From RGIG5612 sp963589005 (GTDB lineage: Bacteria; Bacillota; Clostridia; Lachnospirales; Lachnospiraceae), in NCBI GenBank assembly GCA_963589005.1, contig CAVAJR010000001.1, positions 86,614 to 150,613 on the forward strand: a stretch of DNA of 64,000 nt, written 5' to 3'. Shown here one piece after another: positions 52,778 through 61,096 of this stretch. The notes below the pieces were generated by a model, which saw nothing but the letters and a program-made list of their open reading frames with translations, had not been told where the DNA came from and did no database searches. How positions within the stretch are numbered: position 1 is the first letter of the stretch; each line of letters begins with the position of its first letter. The position numbers and the translations under genes are program-made.

Positions 52778-55093
52778 ATGAGTAGGTTTACAGATACATT
52801 AAACGATAAACAAACAGAAGCGGTCCTTAAAACAGAAGGGCCGCTTCTTATACTGGCCGGAGCAGGATCCGGCAAGACCAGAGTTATAACTAACAGGATT
52901 GCTTACATGATCCAGGAGCTGGGCGTTAATCCGAGACAGATATTGGCAATTACATTTACCAATAAGGCGGCTGCAGAGATGCGGGAACGTCAGGAGCAGA
53001 TGCTGGGAATGAACTTGCAGGGAGCGTGGATATGTACCTTCCATTCATGCTGTGTGCGTATATTAAGGATGCATTGCGATAAGCTGGGATATGACAGTAA
53101 TTTTACGATCTACGACTCTGACGACCAGAAAACGGTAATTAAAAACATTTGCAAAAAATTCAATATTGATACCAAACAATTCAAAGAAAAGTGGTTTCTG
53201 GGACAGATCTCATCTGCCAAGGATGAGCTTATAAGCGTAGATAAATTCGAGGCAAATGCCAGCGGTGACTATTATTTAAGCAAAGTAGCCATGGTATACA
53301 GAGAATATCAGGCAGAATTGAAACGAAATAATGCTTTTGATTTCGATGATCTCATTGTTAAGACAGTAGAGCTTTTTAGAAAATTCCCTGATGTGCTGGA
53401 GATGTACCAGGACAGATTCAGATATATCTCTGTCGATGAATACCAGGATACCAATACAGCTCAGTTTGTATTTGTAGGTCTGCTTGCTAAAAAATATAAG
53501 AACATCTGTGTTGTAGGTGATGATGACCAGTCGATTTACAAGTTCAGGGGCGCTAATATTGCCAATATCCTGAATTTTGAGAAGGTATTTCCAAATGCCG
53601 CAATTATCAGGCTTGAACAAAATTACCGCTCGACTAAGAATATATTGGATGCGGCAAATGCAGTTATTAAGAATAATACTCAGCGAAAGGCCAAGACGTT
53701 GTGGACTCAGGCTGAAAGTGGTGAGAAGATCAGGCTGTTCTATGTAGACAATCCTTATGTTGAGGCCGACAGGATAATAGCCGTTATACGCAAATATCGT
53801 CAGGAGGGTTATCCCCTCAACAGCTGTGCGTGTCTGTATAGAACAAACGCGCAGTCCCGTGCGATAGAAGAAGCATTTATAAGAGCTAACATACCATATA
53901 AGATCGTTGGCGGTGTTAATTTCTATCAGAGAAAGGAAATAAAGGACGTTCTGGCTTATCTTAAAACCATTGACAACGGAGCAGATGATGTGGCAGTTAA
54001 GAGGATCATCAATGTTCCTAAGAGAAGCATCGGAGCGGCTGCGATAAATACGGTTCAGCAGCTTGCTGATGAGAGAGGCATAAGCTTCTATTCGGCGCTT
54101 GATACCGGTATTACAGAAGGTGTATTCGGAAGAACAGGCGAGAAATTAAGGCCATTCAGAGACCTGATCGAACAATTCAGAGCAGATGTAGGCCGGATGG
54201 GACTTAAGGATCTTATCAATGAGGTTCTCGATAAAACGGGATATCTGAGGGAGCTGCAGCAGGAGAAAACACCGGAAGCGGATGCAAGAATAGAAAATAT
54301 CGAAGAATTTGTAAATAAAGCATCAACTTATGAAGAGAGTTTTGAGCCAAGAGATGGCGGAGCGGACGAGCGTGACATGACGGAAGACGAGTTCGTCATG
54401 GTTCAGGATAGTGCATCGTTAAGCGGATTTCTGGAGGAGGTATCTCTTATCGCTGATATAGATTCCTGGGATGCGTCAGATGATTATGTGTCGCTTATTA
54501 CGATCCATTCTGCCAAAGGACTGGAATTCGATAATGTGTTTTTATGCGGCATGGAGGATGGGCTTTTTCCTATGAATGCGTCGATATGCTCAGATGATCC
54601 TTCTGATCTTGAAGAAGAAAGACGTCTTGCGTATGTAGGAATTACCAGAGCCAAAAAGCATCTGGTGCTTACAGCTGCAAGGAACAGGATGGTGCGGGGC
54701 GAGACGACAACATCTGTTTTGTCAAGATTTGTTCGGGAGATTCCGCCTCTTTTGCTTGAAAATGACAGAGATAACCTGTATGTTAAGCAAAATCAGGCAA
54801 ATGCTGTAAAAACAGCTGTGAACGCTTCGTCAAATACAAGGCCTAGATCGGCTATGTCTAAGCTGAATGAGAAGCCATTTGCCTCAAATTCTTCACCAAA
54901 ACAGCAATTTGCTGTTAAATCCAGGGATGAGTTGGGTTATAATGTAGGTGATCGTGTATATCAGGCCAAATTCGGTGAGGGCGTTGTGCTTGCAATTGAC
55001 GAAGGAGGACGCGACTACGAGGTAACGGTGGATTTTGAAGATTTCGGTACAAAGAAAATGTTTGCAGCATTTGCCAAATTGGAGAAGTTATAG
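52778..55093 (+). CDS. pcrA: ATP-dependent DNA helicase PcrA/UvrD
   Basis: A 771-aa SF1A helicase for repair and conflict resolution. Motifs: Q motif LNDKQTEAV, Walker A GAGSGKTRV, Ia TFTNKAAAEMR, II VDEYQDTN, III GDDDQSIYKFRGA, IV EQNYRSTKNI, V TIHSAKGLEFDNVF, VI YVGITRAKKHL. The C-terminus ends in a Tudor-like domain (YNVGDRVYQAKFGEG...), which binds RNA polymerase in PcrA. No Shine-Dalgarno before the ATG; translation is probably coupled to yerC. Confidence 0.97.
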   Translation: MSRFTDTLNDKQTEAVLKTEGPLLILAGAGSGKTRVITNRIAYMIQELGVNPRQILAITFTNKAAAEMRERQEQMLGMNLQGAWICTFHSCCVRILRMHCDKLGYDSNFTIYDSDDQKTVIKNICKKFNIDTKQFKEKWFLGQISSAKDELISVDKFEANASGDYYLSKVAMVYREYQAELKRNNAFDFDDLIVKTVELFRKFPDVLEMYQDRFRYISVDEYQDTNTAQFVFVGLLAKKYKNICVVGDDDQSIYKFRGANIANILNFEKVFPNAAIIRLEQNYRSTKNILDAANAVIKNNTQRKAKTLWTQAESGEKIRLFYVDNPYVEADRIIAVIRKYRQEGYPLNSCACLYRTNAQSRAIEEAFIRANIPYKIVGGVNFYQRKEIKDVLAYLKTIDNGADDVAVKRIINVPKRSIGAAAINTVQQLADERGISFYSALDTGITEGVFGRTGEKLRPFRDLIEQFRADVGRMGLKDLINEVLDKTGYLRELQQEKTPEADARIENIEEFVNKASTYEESFEPRDGGADERDMTEDEFVMVQDSASLSGFLEEVSLIADIDSWDASDDYVSLITIHSAKGLEFDNVFLCGMEDGLFPMNASICSDDPSDLEEERRLAYVGITRAKKHLVLTAARNRMVRGETTTSVLSRFVREIPPLLLENDRDNLYVKQNQANAVKTAVNASSNTRPRSAMSKLNEKPFASNSSPKQQFAVKSRDELGYNVGDRVYQAKFGEGVVLAIDEGGRDYEVTVDFEDFGTKKMFAAFAKLEKL

Positions 55094-55351
55094 GTGACGT
55101 TTCTTGCGGCAGCCTGTAAGAATACTTGAAGCGCCGACTTTTATACAGCATGTGGTCGGCTATTGCTGGAATAATTTCAGCTCTATATCAGATCGAAAGC
55201 TGAATTGAAGGACATTGCTGATATATCCATTAGCAGTAGACTTACTTTTCCAGAAGATAGGACTTAATATATGTAACCTCAAATTTAAATTGATTATATA
55301 GCAGAGTTGTAATTTTGGTACGGGATCAAAATAGAAACAGGAGGAATAGTT

Positions 55352-55786
55352 ATGAACGAAATAGGAAGCAAGGTATCTGATGTGATGCAGCTGGCAAAAC
55401 TTAGGGATTATATTGACAAGAAGATAGATGAGAAGAGCAGCAAGCTTCTCATCGGTATTCTGTGCGCGATATTTGCTGTTTTGGCAATAGCAGGAGCGGC
55501 AGTAGTGTTCTTGTCTGTTTTTCAGAAGAAGAAAAAGAAGAATTATGCCATGTATGATGAGGGATTTTATGATTTCGATGACGGACCGTGCTATTATCCG
55601 GGAGATGAGATGAAATCAAAATCTGTGAAAAATACTGAAACAGAGTGTGCTGATAAATGTGCAGAGACGAATGAAAACCCAGCAGCTGCTGATAAATGCG
55701 AGAATGCAGATGCAGAAGACGTATCTGCTGAAGAACCGGAGAATGAAACGGAAACGAACGCAGCAGAAGCTGATGAAGAAGAATAA
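55352..55786 (+). CDS. Single-pass membrane protein with acidic tail, unknown
   Basis: 144 aa: a short N-terminal amphipathic part, one membrane helix (about 31-56), a Lys-rich cluster KKKKKN, then a Tyr/Asp-rich segment and an Ala/Glu-rich acidic tail (85-144) with several Cys (ECADKCAETNE). AGGAGG precedes the ATG. It is just upstream of rlmD. I do not recognise a family. Confidence 0.75.
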   Translation: MNEIGSKVSDVMQLAKLRDYIDKKIDEKSSKLLIGILCAIFAVLAIAGAAVVFLSVFQKKKKKNYAMYDEGFYDFDDGPCYYPGDEMKSKSVKNTETECADKCAETNENPAAADKCENADAEDVSAEEPENETETNAAEADEEE

Positions 55787-55817
55787 TAGTACAAATTCGG
55801 GAGAATAATCTTCATAT

Positions 55818-57215
55818 ATGAGCAAGAAAAAGAAAAAACTTGATTTGTCAGGCTATGAGGACAGGGAAGCACTCTGTCCTCATTTTGGCGTATGCGGCGG
55901 ATGCACGCTGCAGAAAATTTCATATGATAAGCAGCTGGAGATGAAAGCGCAGGAGGTTAAGACATTGCTGGAAGATCCTCCATTTGAGGGTATAATCCCA
56001 AGTCCGTCGGAAGAGGGATACCGGAACAAGATGGAGTTTACCTTCGGCGATGTATGTAAGGGCGGAGAATTCGCTCTGGGACTGCATATGCGCGGAAGTT
56101 TCATGAACATAGTTAATATCACAGACTGCCATCTGGTTCATGAGGATATTAATATCGTAAGAAATACTGTCAGAGATTTTTTTAACAGATATTATGTAAA
56201 TGGTCAGATAACGTTCCATAATAATAAGACGCATAGAGGGTATCTGAGGCATTTGCTGATAAGACGCGCCGCAGCGACAGGCGAGATATTGGCAGTGCTG
56301 GTTACGAGTTCAGATTATCCCGGCACGAATGACATATCAAGGGATAAGGCAACCGATGAGATAAAAGCTCAGATATCAGGACAGGATATAGAGCTTGATG
56401 ATATACCGGCGGCTGAACGGGATAATGTCTGCGGCGGAGAGATAAATGCTCAGACTGATAAAAATAGATGCGAAGGAATTGCTGACAGCGTGGAGACAGA
56501 ACCTGAGGAGAAACTCCTAAAAGAATTGACGGATCTGCTGCTGTCGCTGAAGTTGGAGGGAAATATCGCAGGCATACTTCATATCGTAAATGATGGACTG
56601 TCAGACACGGTAAGATCCGATAGAACCGACATTTTGTATGGCAGGGATTACATATACGACGAAGTGTTAGGACTAAGGTTCAAGATATCGGTATTCTCAT
56701 TCTTTCAGACTAATACATTTGGCGCTGAGAAGCTGTATAGTAAGGCCCGGGAATATGCAGCCGAGGCTCGAGGGTTACTGTTTGACCTTTATAGCGGAAC
56801 AGGAACAATTGCACAGCTTATGAGCGCTGCAGTCGATAATGTGATCGGCGTGGAGATTGTGTCGGAAGCAGTTGATGCCGCACGGGAGAATGCTGCATTG
56901 AATGGTATCACAAATGCACAATTTGTAGCTGATGATGTATTAAAGGCACTGGACACACTGCCAAAGCCTGATTCTATAATTTTAGATCCGCCTAGAGATG
57001 GCATTAATCCTAAGGCTCTGGGGAAGATATTAAGCTATGGCGTAGATAATATAGTTTACGTAAGCTGCAAACCGTCATCGCTTGCAAGGGATCTTCAGAG
57101 CTTCAGGCTGGCAGAATATAAGATAGAGAAATGCTGCTGCGTTGATATGTTTCCGCAGACACCAAATGTGGAGACTGTGTGCCTCTTGAGCAGACGAAAA
57201 CCGATGATACGATAA
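55818..57215 (+). CDS. rlmD: 23S rRNA (uracil-5)-methyltransferase RlmD-type
   Basis: 465 aa, TrmA/RumA family. N-terminal Fe-S cysteines CPHFGVCGGCTLQ, SAM motif FDLYSGTGTIAQLM, catalytic region ILDPPRDGINPKAL, and the cysteine nucleophile in YVSCKPSSLARDL. An acidic, low-conservation insertion sits near residues 170-235. The protein ends at VETVCLLSRRKPMIR. The +1 frame there continues DDTIKVSVNMDDYY, which resembles the tail of related enzymes, so the native C-terminus may have been lost by a frameshift at the border of the mosaic region. Core domains are complete. Confidence 0.9.
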   Translation: MSKKKKKLDLSGYEDREALCPHFGVCGGCTLQKISYDKQLEMKAQEVKTLLEDPPFEGIIPSPSEEGYRNKMEFTFGDVCKGGEFALGLHMRGSFMNIVNITDCHLVHEDINIVRNTVRDFFNRYYVNGQITFHNNKTHRGYLRHLLIRRAAATGEILAVLVTSSDYPGTNDISRDKATDEIKAQISGQDIELDDIPAAERDNVCGGEINAQTDKNRCEGIADSVETEPEEKLLKELTDLLLSLKLEGNIAGILHIVNDGLSDTVRSDRTDILYGRDYIYDEVLGLRFKISVFSFFQTNTFGAEKLYSKAREYAAEARGLLFDLYSGTGTIAQLMSAAVDNVIGVEIVSEAVDAARENAALNGITNAQFVADDVLKALDTLPKPDSIILDPPRDGINPKALGKILSYGVDNIVYVSCKPSSLARDLQSFRLAEYKIEKCCCVDMFPQTPNVETVCLLSRRKPMIR

Positions 57216-57326
57216 AAGTCTCCGTCAATATGGATGACTATTATCAGACCGGCAAATGGCTCAGTGAGTTCGGCTTTGACATCGGCACGCACGTCAAAGT
57301 GGAGTGTGAGGACAGCAGGCTCATCA
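57179..57326 (+). pseudogene. SymE-like toxin remnant
   Basis: A short frame overlapping the rlmD end encodes TGKWLSEFGFDIGTHVKVEC then EDSRLIITP, the AbrB-like fold typical of SymE-family type I toxins (GxWL..GF..G..V.V.C.....L.I). The beginning of a SymE gene is missing and the piece runs directly into the truncated YoeB remnant at about 57327. Confidence 0.5.
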
Positions 57327-57473
57327 TCACGCCGGTTCTCCGATTCCGTTCATTGCGCCGTTGCGTTCGATATCCTTGATCAGGAGGTTGATGCGCTTGA
57401 GGGTCTTCTTATCCTGTGTCTGCCAATACAGGTAATCCTCCCAGGCGTCATCAGACCAGATTTTTTCACTCAT
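57327..57473 (-). pseudogene. Truncated Txe/YoeB-type toxin
   Basis: 48 codons on the minus strand: MSEKIWSDDAWEDYLYWQTQ, then RINLLIKDIERNG and GIGEPA, ending at a TGA created at the junction with the SymE remnant. A complete YoeB toxin has about 85-90 aa; the catalytic C-terminal part is gone. Its ATG overlaps the antitoxin stop by 8 nt, the normal arrangement of the pair. Confidence 0.8.
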
Positions 57474-57732
57474 CGCCGTCTTCAATCAGCTCATGCGCAG
57501 TGCCTTTGCCCGCACGGAGCTCCTGAACAGATTTCAGCACGTATGCCTGATTAGCCGGACTGAAGAATGGATCCTCCTGTCTGATTTCAAACGGGATCCT
57601 TCTTTCACGCAGGACAGCCTTTACATACATGTTGATTGCGGCAGACGAAGTAAGACCGACGGATGAACAAAAGGCGTCAAAGCTGGTTTTATCGTTCTCA
57701 TCGACGCGTGCTGTAAGTGTTGACAGTGCCAT
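57466..57732 (-). CDS. RelB/DinJ-type antitoxin
   Basis: 88 aa: ALSTLTARVDENDKTSFDAF then SSVGLTSSAAINMYVKAVLR (ribbon-helix-helix DNA-binding end) and a C-terminal toxin-binding part. It is intact, but its partner toxin is truncated. AAGGAGG 8 nt before the ATG, with a promoter upstream. It now acts alone if expressed; neutralisation of a related toxin encoded elsewhere is possible. Confidence 0.88.
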   Translation of the reverse strand: MALSTLTARVDENDKTSFDAFCSSVGLTSSAAINMYVKAVLRERRIPFEIRQEDPFFSPANQAYVLKSVQELRAGKGTAHELIEDGDE

Positions 57733-57763
57733 CACGAAGCCCTCCTTTCTTTCAGATGGCTTC

Positions 57764-57792
57764 ATTATAGCGCTAAACGAACACGAAAGCAA
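57764..57792 (-). promoter_or_regulatory. Promoter of the RelB-YoeB remnant operon
   Basis: Minus strand: -35 TTGCTT (57787-57792), 17-bp spacer, -10 TATAAT (57764-57769). Confidence 0.7.
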
Positions 57793-57914
57793 GCGTTAGT
57801 ATTACAAATGTTCGCGAATTTCTAACATTGCCTTGAACGGCCTCTTCCTGGGTGCTATATTAAGATAAATGATTTGATTTTCAAATATTAGATTTTGCTT
57901 TGGGAGGACGGGCA

Positions 57915-58130
57915 ATGGCGGTTTCATAAAAAAAGCTCTGGAAGATTTTGATCGACCGGGATATGACAAAGACTCAGCTCAGAAAAGATGCCGGTATCAG
58001 CACCGGCGCACTTGCCAAGCTTGGCAAGAATGAAAATGTGAATACGGAGATTCTCGTGAAGATATGCAGCACGCTTCACTGTGATATTTCCGATATCATG
58101 GAACTCACAGAAGAAGGCGGTGTACAGTAA
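57915..58130 (+). pseudogene. Xre/Cro-type regulator with stop at codon 5
   Basis: Behind GGGAGG, the frame reads MAVS-stop-KKLWKILIDRDMTK and continues open for the full small HTH protein (ISTGALAKLGKNENVNTEIL, CDISDIMELTEE). The TAA (57927-57929) replaces what is usually a tyrosine codon in MAVSYKKLW-type relatives. A TTG at 57948 could serve as a restart. In relatives this regulator sits just before hsdM, as here. Confidence 0.75.
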
Positions 58131-58285
58131 TGGAAAAAGCGAATTTCGGACAGTTGGTGTCCTTTATCTTTGGCATTGCCAATGATTGTCTTGTAGATGT
58201 ATATGATGTGGGCGATTACCGGAAAACCATCCTGCCGATGATGGTGATCCGCCGTAAGTTTTTGCTTTCAGCTGACCAAGGATGA
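58130..58285 (+). pseudogene. 5' fragment of hsdM (type I methyltransferase subunit)
   Basis: MEKANFGQLVSFIFGIANDC, then YRKTILPMMVIRR, matches the N-terminus of HsdM N6-adenine methyltransferases. After about 44 codons the homology ends at the join with the ORF6N fragment (about 58260) and the frame stops at 58285. Confidence 0.75.
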
Positions 58286-58640
58286 GTTTGATATCTTGAG
58301 GTCGCAAATTGCGACCTCAAGTGAAGAATACGGTGGCAGACGATATTTGCCCTTCGTTTTTACGGAGCAAGGCATCGCCATGCTATCTGCAGTTCTACGT
58401 AGCGATGTGGCTATTGATGTAAACATACGCATAATGAATACATTTGTTGAGATGCGGAGATTCATAGCCAGTAATGCTGCATTAAAGGAGGCACTGCTGA
58501 TGTATGAACAAGCAGCGATAAAACGCAACATTATACCTCGTAACGGTGCATACGGTATCGTTAATAGGAATGTGCATTTTTGCACACCCCCGTGTTCATC
58601 GTTACGGAGTAAGAACTACACTTCGTTAGGTCGTATCACT
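58260..58640 (+). pseudogene. ORF6N-domain protein fragment
   Basis: The frame FCFQLTKDEFDILRSQIATS, then YGGRRYLPFVFTEQGIAM and FVEMRRFIASNAALKE, is the second half of an ORF6N (KilA-N-like, phage antirepressor) domain; the start is missing. It includes a 25-nt palindrome at about 58296-58320. It stays in frame into the recombinase fragment without homology in between. Confidence 0.7.
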
Positions 58641-58862
58641 TTAGACACGGCAACCGATGGCGGAATCTCCGGCACCAGCGTGAAGAAGCGGGCACAGTTC
58701 CTGAAGATGATGGAGGACTGCGAGGCCGGAAAGATCAACCTGATCCTCACAAAGTCCATCAGCCGGTTCGCGAGGAATACCGTGGATTCGGTGGAAATGC
58801 TCCGGAGGCTCAAGGAACTGAATGTGGAGGTTTTCTTTCAGAAAGAGAACATCTTTCATATC
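58641..58862 (+). pseudogene. Serine recombinase internal fragment
   Basis: DGGISGTSVKKRAQFLKMME, then ILTKSISRFARNTVDS and LRRLKELNVEVFFQKENI, is the middle of the catalytic domain of a large serine recombinase; the active-site serine region and the C-terminal part are missing. It ends exactly where the histidine kinase gene ends. Confidence 0.8.
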
Positions 58863-60200
58863 TCAGTTGACACTACTTTTACGCATCAGAATGGTAAGCC
58901 GGAACCAGTAACCTTCCTGGGTAAACATGATCTTTCCACCGTATTTTTCAGCAACATAACGGATCCCTTTTATTCCATAGCCATGGCTGCTTTTATCTTC
59001 CTTGGTTGTAACTGGAAGACCGTTCTGGAATTCCAAAGGGGAGTCATTGATATTTTCCACGCAGATTGCCAGAAATCCCTGCTGTTCCATGGCCTTTACA
59101 TGAATCAGCCTCCTCTGTCTGTCTTCTATTTTCACAACAGCCTCCATGGCATTGTCAAGGGCTCCCCCGAAAACAACACACAGATCATCCATCTCAATTT
59201 GGTCGAAAAGGTGACCGTCCATTACATAGCTCAATTGGATATCCTGCAAAAGGCAAAGCTGGCTTTTATCCCATAATATTGTGTCAAGAACTGAATTGCC
59301 GGTAAGCCGTTTCGGTTCCAGCTGTTCCACCTTATTTTCCAATCCCTCAAGCCATTGGTGCTGTTTTGATACGGAAATGTCAGACTTTAATATCGCAATC
59401 TGATTTTTCAGGTCATGATAACGTTGGTTGATTATTTCCGCATTGGCACGGGCAAGTTCATACTGGCCTTTTTGCTTTTCTAATACACTGCAGATAATTT
59501 TGAGTTCCTGATGAACCTGCATATACTCTTTCCAGGTTTTCAAGCCGTATAAAATAAACAATCCGATTAGAATAAAGGAAAAACGCGGAATTGTACCGAG
59601 CGTTTTTGTCCACAGTTCCAGCCAGTCTTTTTCCCTGAAAATCAGATAGAGATTACTGAGAGCATAACTGGCAAATGTAACTAAAAAAGTGAAAACCAGT
59701 TCCCGGACTGACCCTGTATGATATACCATCTTTTCTGCATTCTTTTTTTCCGCCAGCAGCAAAAGCGCAAATATTGCCGCATAGACCAATATGACTATTC
59801 CCCACTGGGCTGACAATGTCAGCGTTCCAAAATTAACCAGGACAAGATAATGTCCGTACATGGCAATTCCCCAGGCTAGTTCCGACCCAAGAAAGGCGAA
59901 GAGGGCCCTGATAAATGCCGAAAGTATGGATATCCTGCAAATAAGGAAAATGTGAAGTGTCATGACTATGATATAGGCGCACGCTTTCAGAAGATGAACA
60001 GAGAAAGTTTCCTGACTGGCAATTTCCGGAATATATGTCAGCATCCAGGTGATAAATATCTGCACAGCAAGCATGCCGAAAGAGATGGCTATACTTCCGA
60101 TATGACTGCGCTTTTTTTCTTTTGTACAGATGATGACAAGGCAGCCCATCCACTCTGCCAGTGCTGCCATAAAATACTCTCCATTTATCCATGAAACCAT
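58863..60200 (-). CDS. GHKL-type sensor histidine kinase (AgrC/VirS-like)
   Basis: 445 aa: six to seven hydrophobic segments (about 10-225), a coiled-coil dimerisation helix with the phospho-acceptor His262 in QRYHDLKNQI, and a GHKL ATPase domain (GGALDNAMEAV, N box; HGYGIKGIRYVAEKYGG, G box). Such kinases sense peptides or other membrane-borne signals. Start at 60200 (MVSWINGEYF) because GGGAG lies 7 nt upstream. Divergent to the LytTR regulator gene; no AgrB/AgrD homologue is nearby. Confidence 0.9.
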   Translation of the reverse strand: MVSWINGEYFMAALAEWMGCLVIICTKEKKRSHIGSIAISFGMLAVQIFITWMLTYIPEIASQETFSVHLLKACAYIIVMTLHIFLICRISILSAFIRALFAFLGSELAWGIAMYGHYLVLVNFGTLTLSAQWGIVILVYAAIFALLLLAEKKNAEKMVYHTGSVRELVFTFLVTFASYALSNLYLIFREKDWLELWTKTLGTIPRFSFILIGLFILYGLKTWKEYMQVHQELKIICSVLEKQKGQYELARANAEIINQRYHDLKNQIAILKSDISVSKQHQWLEGLENKVEQLEPKRLTGNSVLDTILWDKSQLCLLQDIQLSYVMDGHLFDQIEMDDLCVVFGGALDNAMEAVVKIEDRQRRLIHVKAMEQQGFLAICVENINDSPLEFQNGLPVTTKEDKSSHGYGIKGIRYVAEKYGGKIMFTQEGYWFRLTILMRKSSVN

Positions 60201-60259
60201 AATTTTCTCCCAAGGATTTTCCATGAAAGCCAAAGCTGCTGGAAAATTTATTTCGCGGA

Positions 60260-60288
60260 TTTACTTTTAGCCTGGTTTTCTTTAAAAT
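60260..60288 (+). promoter_or_regulatory. Promoter of the LytTR regulator gene (leaderless)
   Basis: -35 TTTACT (60260-60265), 17-bp spacer, -10 TAAAAT (60283-60288). The ATG at 60295 follows after only 6 nt, and there is no Shine-Dalgarno. Confidence 0.55.
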
Positions 60289-60294
60289 TAGTAT

Positions 60295-61008
60295 ATGTTT
60301 AAAATTGCCGTTGTTGAAGACGAATTGCATACGTATGAACAGATCCGCAGCTATCTTGACAGATATGCTGCTGAAAATCAACTTCAATTACAGATTACTT
60401 ATTTTACCAACGGGTTTGAAATTTCAGACTCCTATGTTCCCCAATACGATATTATACTGATGGACATAGATATGCCATTAGTGAACGGGATTTCCGCAGC
60501 CAGGAAAATACGAGAGCTTGATGAGTCTGTAGTTATCATTTTTATCACAAATTTGTCTCAATATGCCATCCAGGGTTATTCAGTGCAGGCCTTCGACTAC
60601 ATTTTGAAGCCGCTGGCTTATTTCCCTTTTTCACAGTTTTTCGGGCGAGCAATTTCCAGAATCAACGGTATAAGCCAGGTTCCCTTTTATACGATCCGCT
60701 TAAAGGATGCCATCCACAAGATACCGGTTTCCGATATTTATTATGTCGAAATACAGAACCATACGTTATATTATCATACTGCGAAAGGAATTTTCCAGAC
60801 CACCGGCAGGATGAAAGATGTCGAAGCGCAGCTTGTGCCTTTTAATTTTGCACGATGCAATAACGGATATTTGGTTAATCTGGCTCATGTGGATTTTATT
60901 CAGGAAAATGACACCAGTGTTCACGGAGATCTGCTTCCTGTCAGCCGTTCCAGGAAAAAGGATTTTTCATCGGCTCTGCTGACTTATATCAGTACACATC
61001 TGAAATAG
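60295..61008 (+). CDS. LytTR-family response regulator
   Basis: 237 aa: receiver domain (1-120) with phospho-acceptor Asp57 in ILMDIDMP, and a LytTR DNA-binding domain (about 135-235, IHKIPVSDIYYVEIQNHTLY, FARCNNGYLVNLAHV). Partner of the divergent GHKL kinase. Targets are not known; the convergent secreted esterase downstream is a candidate by position only. Confidence 0.92.
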   Translation: MFKIAVVEDELHTYEQIRSYLDRYAAENQLQLQITYFTNGFEISDSYVPQYDIILMDIDMPLVNGISAARKIRELDESVVIIFITNLSQYAIQGYSVQAFDYILKPLAYFPFSQFFGRAISRINGISQVPFYTIRLKDAIHKIPVSDIYYVEIQNHTLYYHTAKGIFQTTGRMKDVEAQLVPFNFARCNNGYLVNLAHVDFIQENDTSVHGDLLPVSRSRKKDFSSALLTYISTHLK

Positions 61009-61040
61009 CCCAAGCTGGTTCGAACGCTTTACCTTATCTG

Positions 61041-61075
61041 AAAAAGGCAGGAGAGTTGTCCGCTCCTGCCTTTTT
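61041..61075. terminator. Bidirectional terminator between regulator and esterase genes
   Basis: Arms AAAAAGGCAGGAG and CTCCTGCCTTTTT, 13 bp perfect, 9-nt loop, with A-run and T-run on the two sides. Confidence 0.95.
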
Positions 61076-61096
61076 CCAGAAATTTATATATCCAGA

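Noticed and set aside
58296..59276. A 326-codon plus-strand frame that looks like one large gene
   Set aside because: It joins an ORF6N piece, a recombinase piece and the antisense of the histidine kinase gene; only the pieces have homology.
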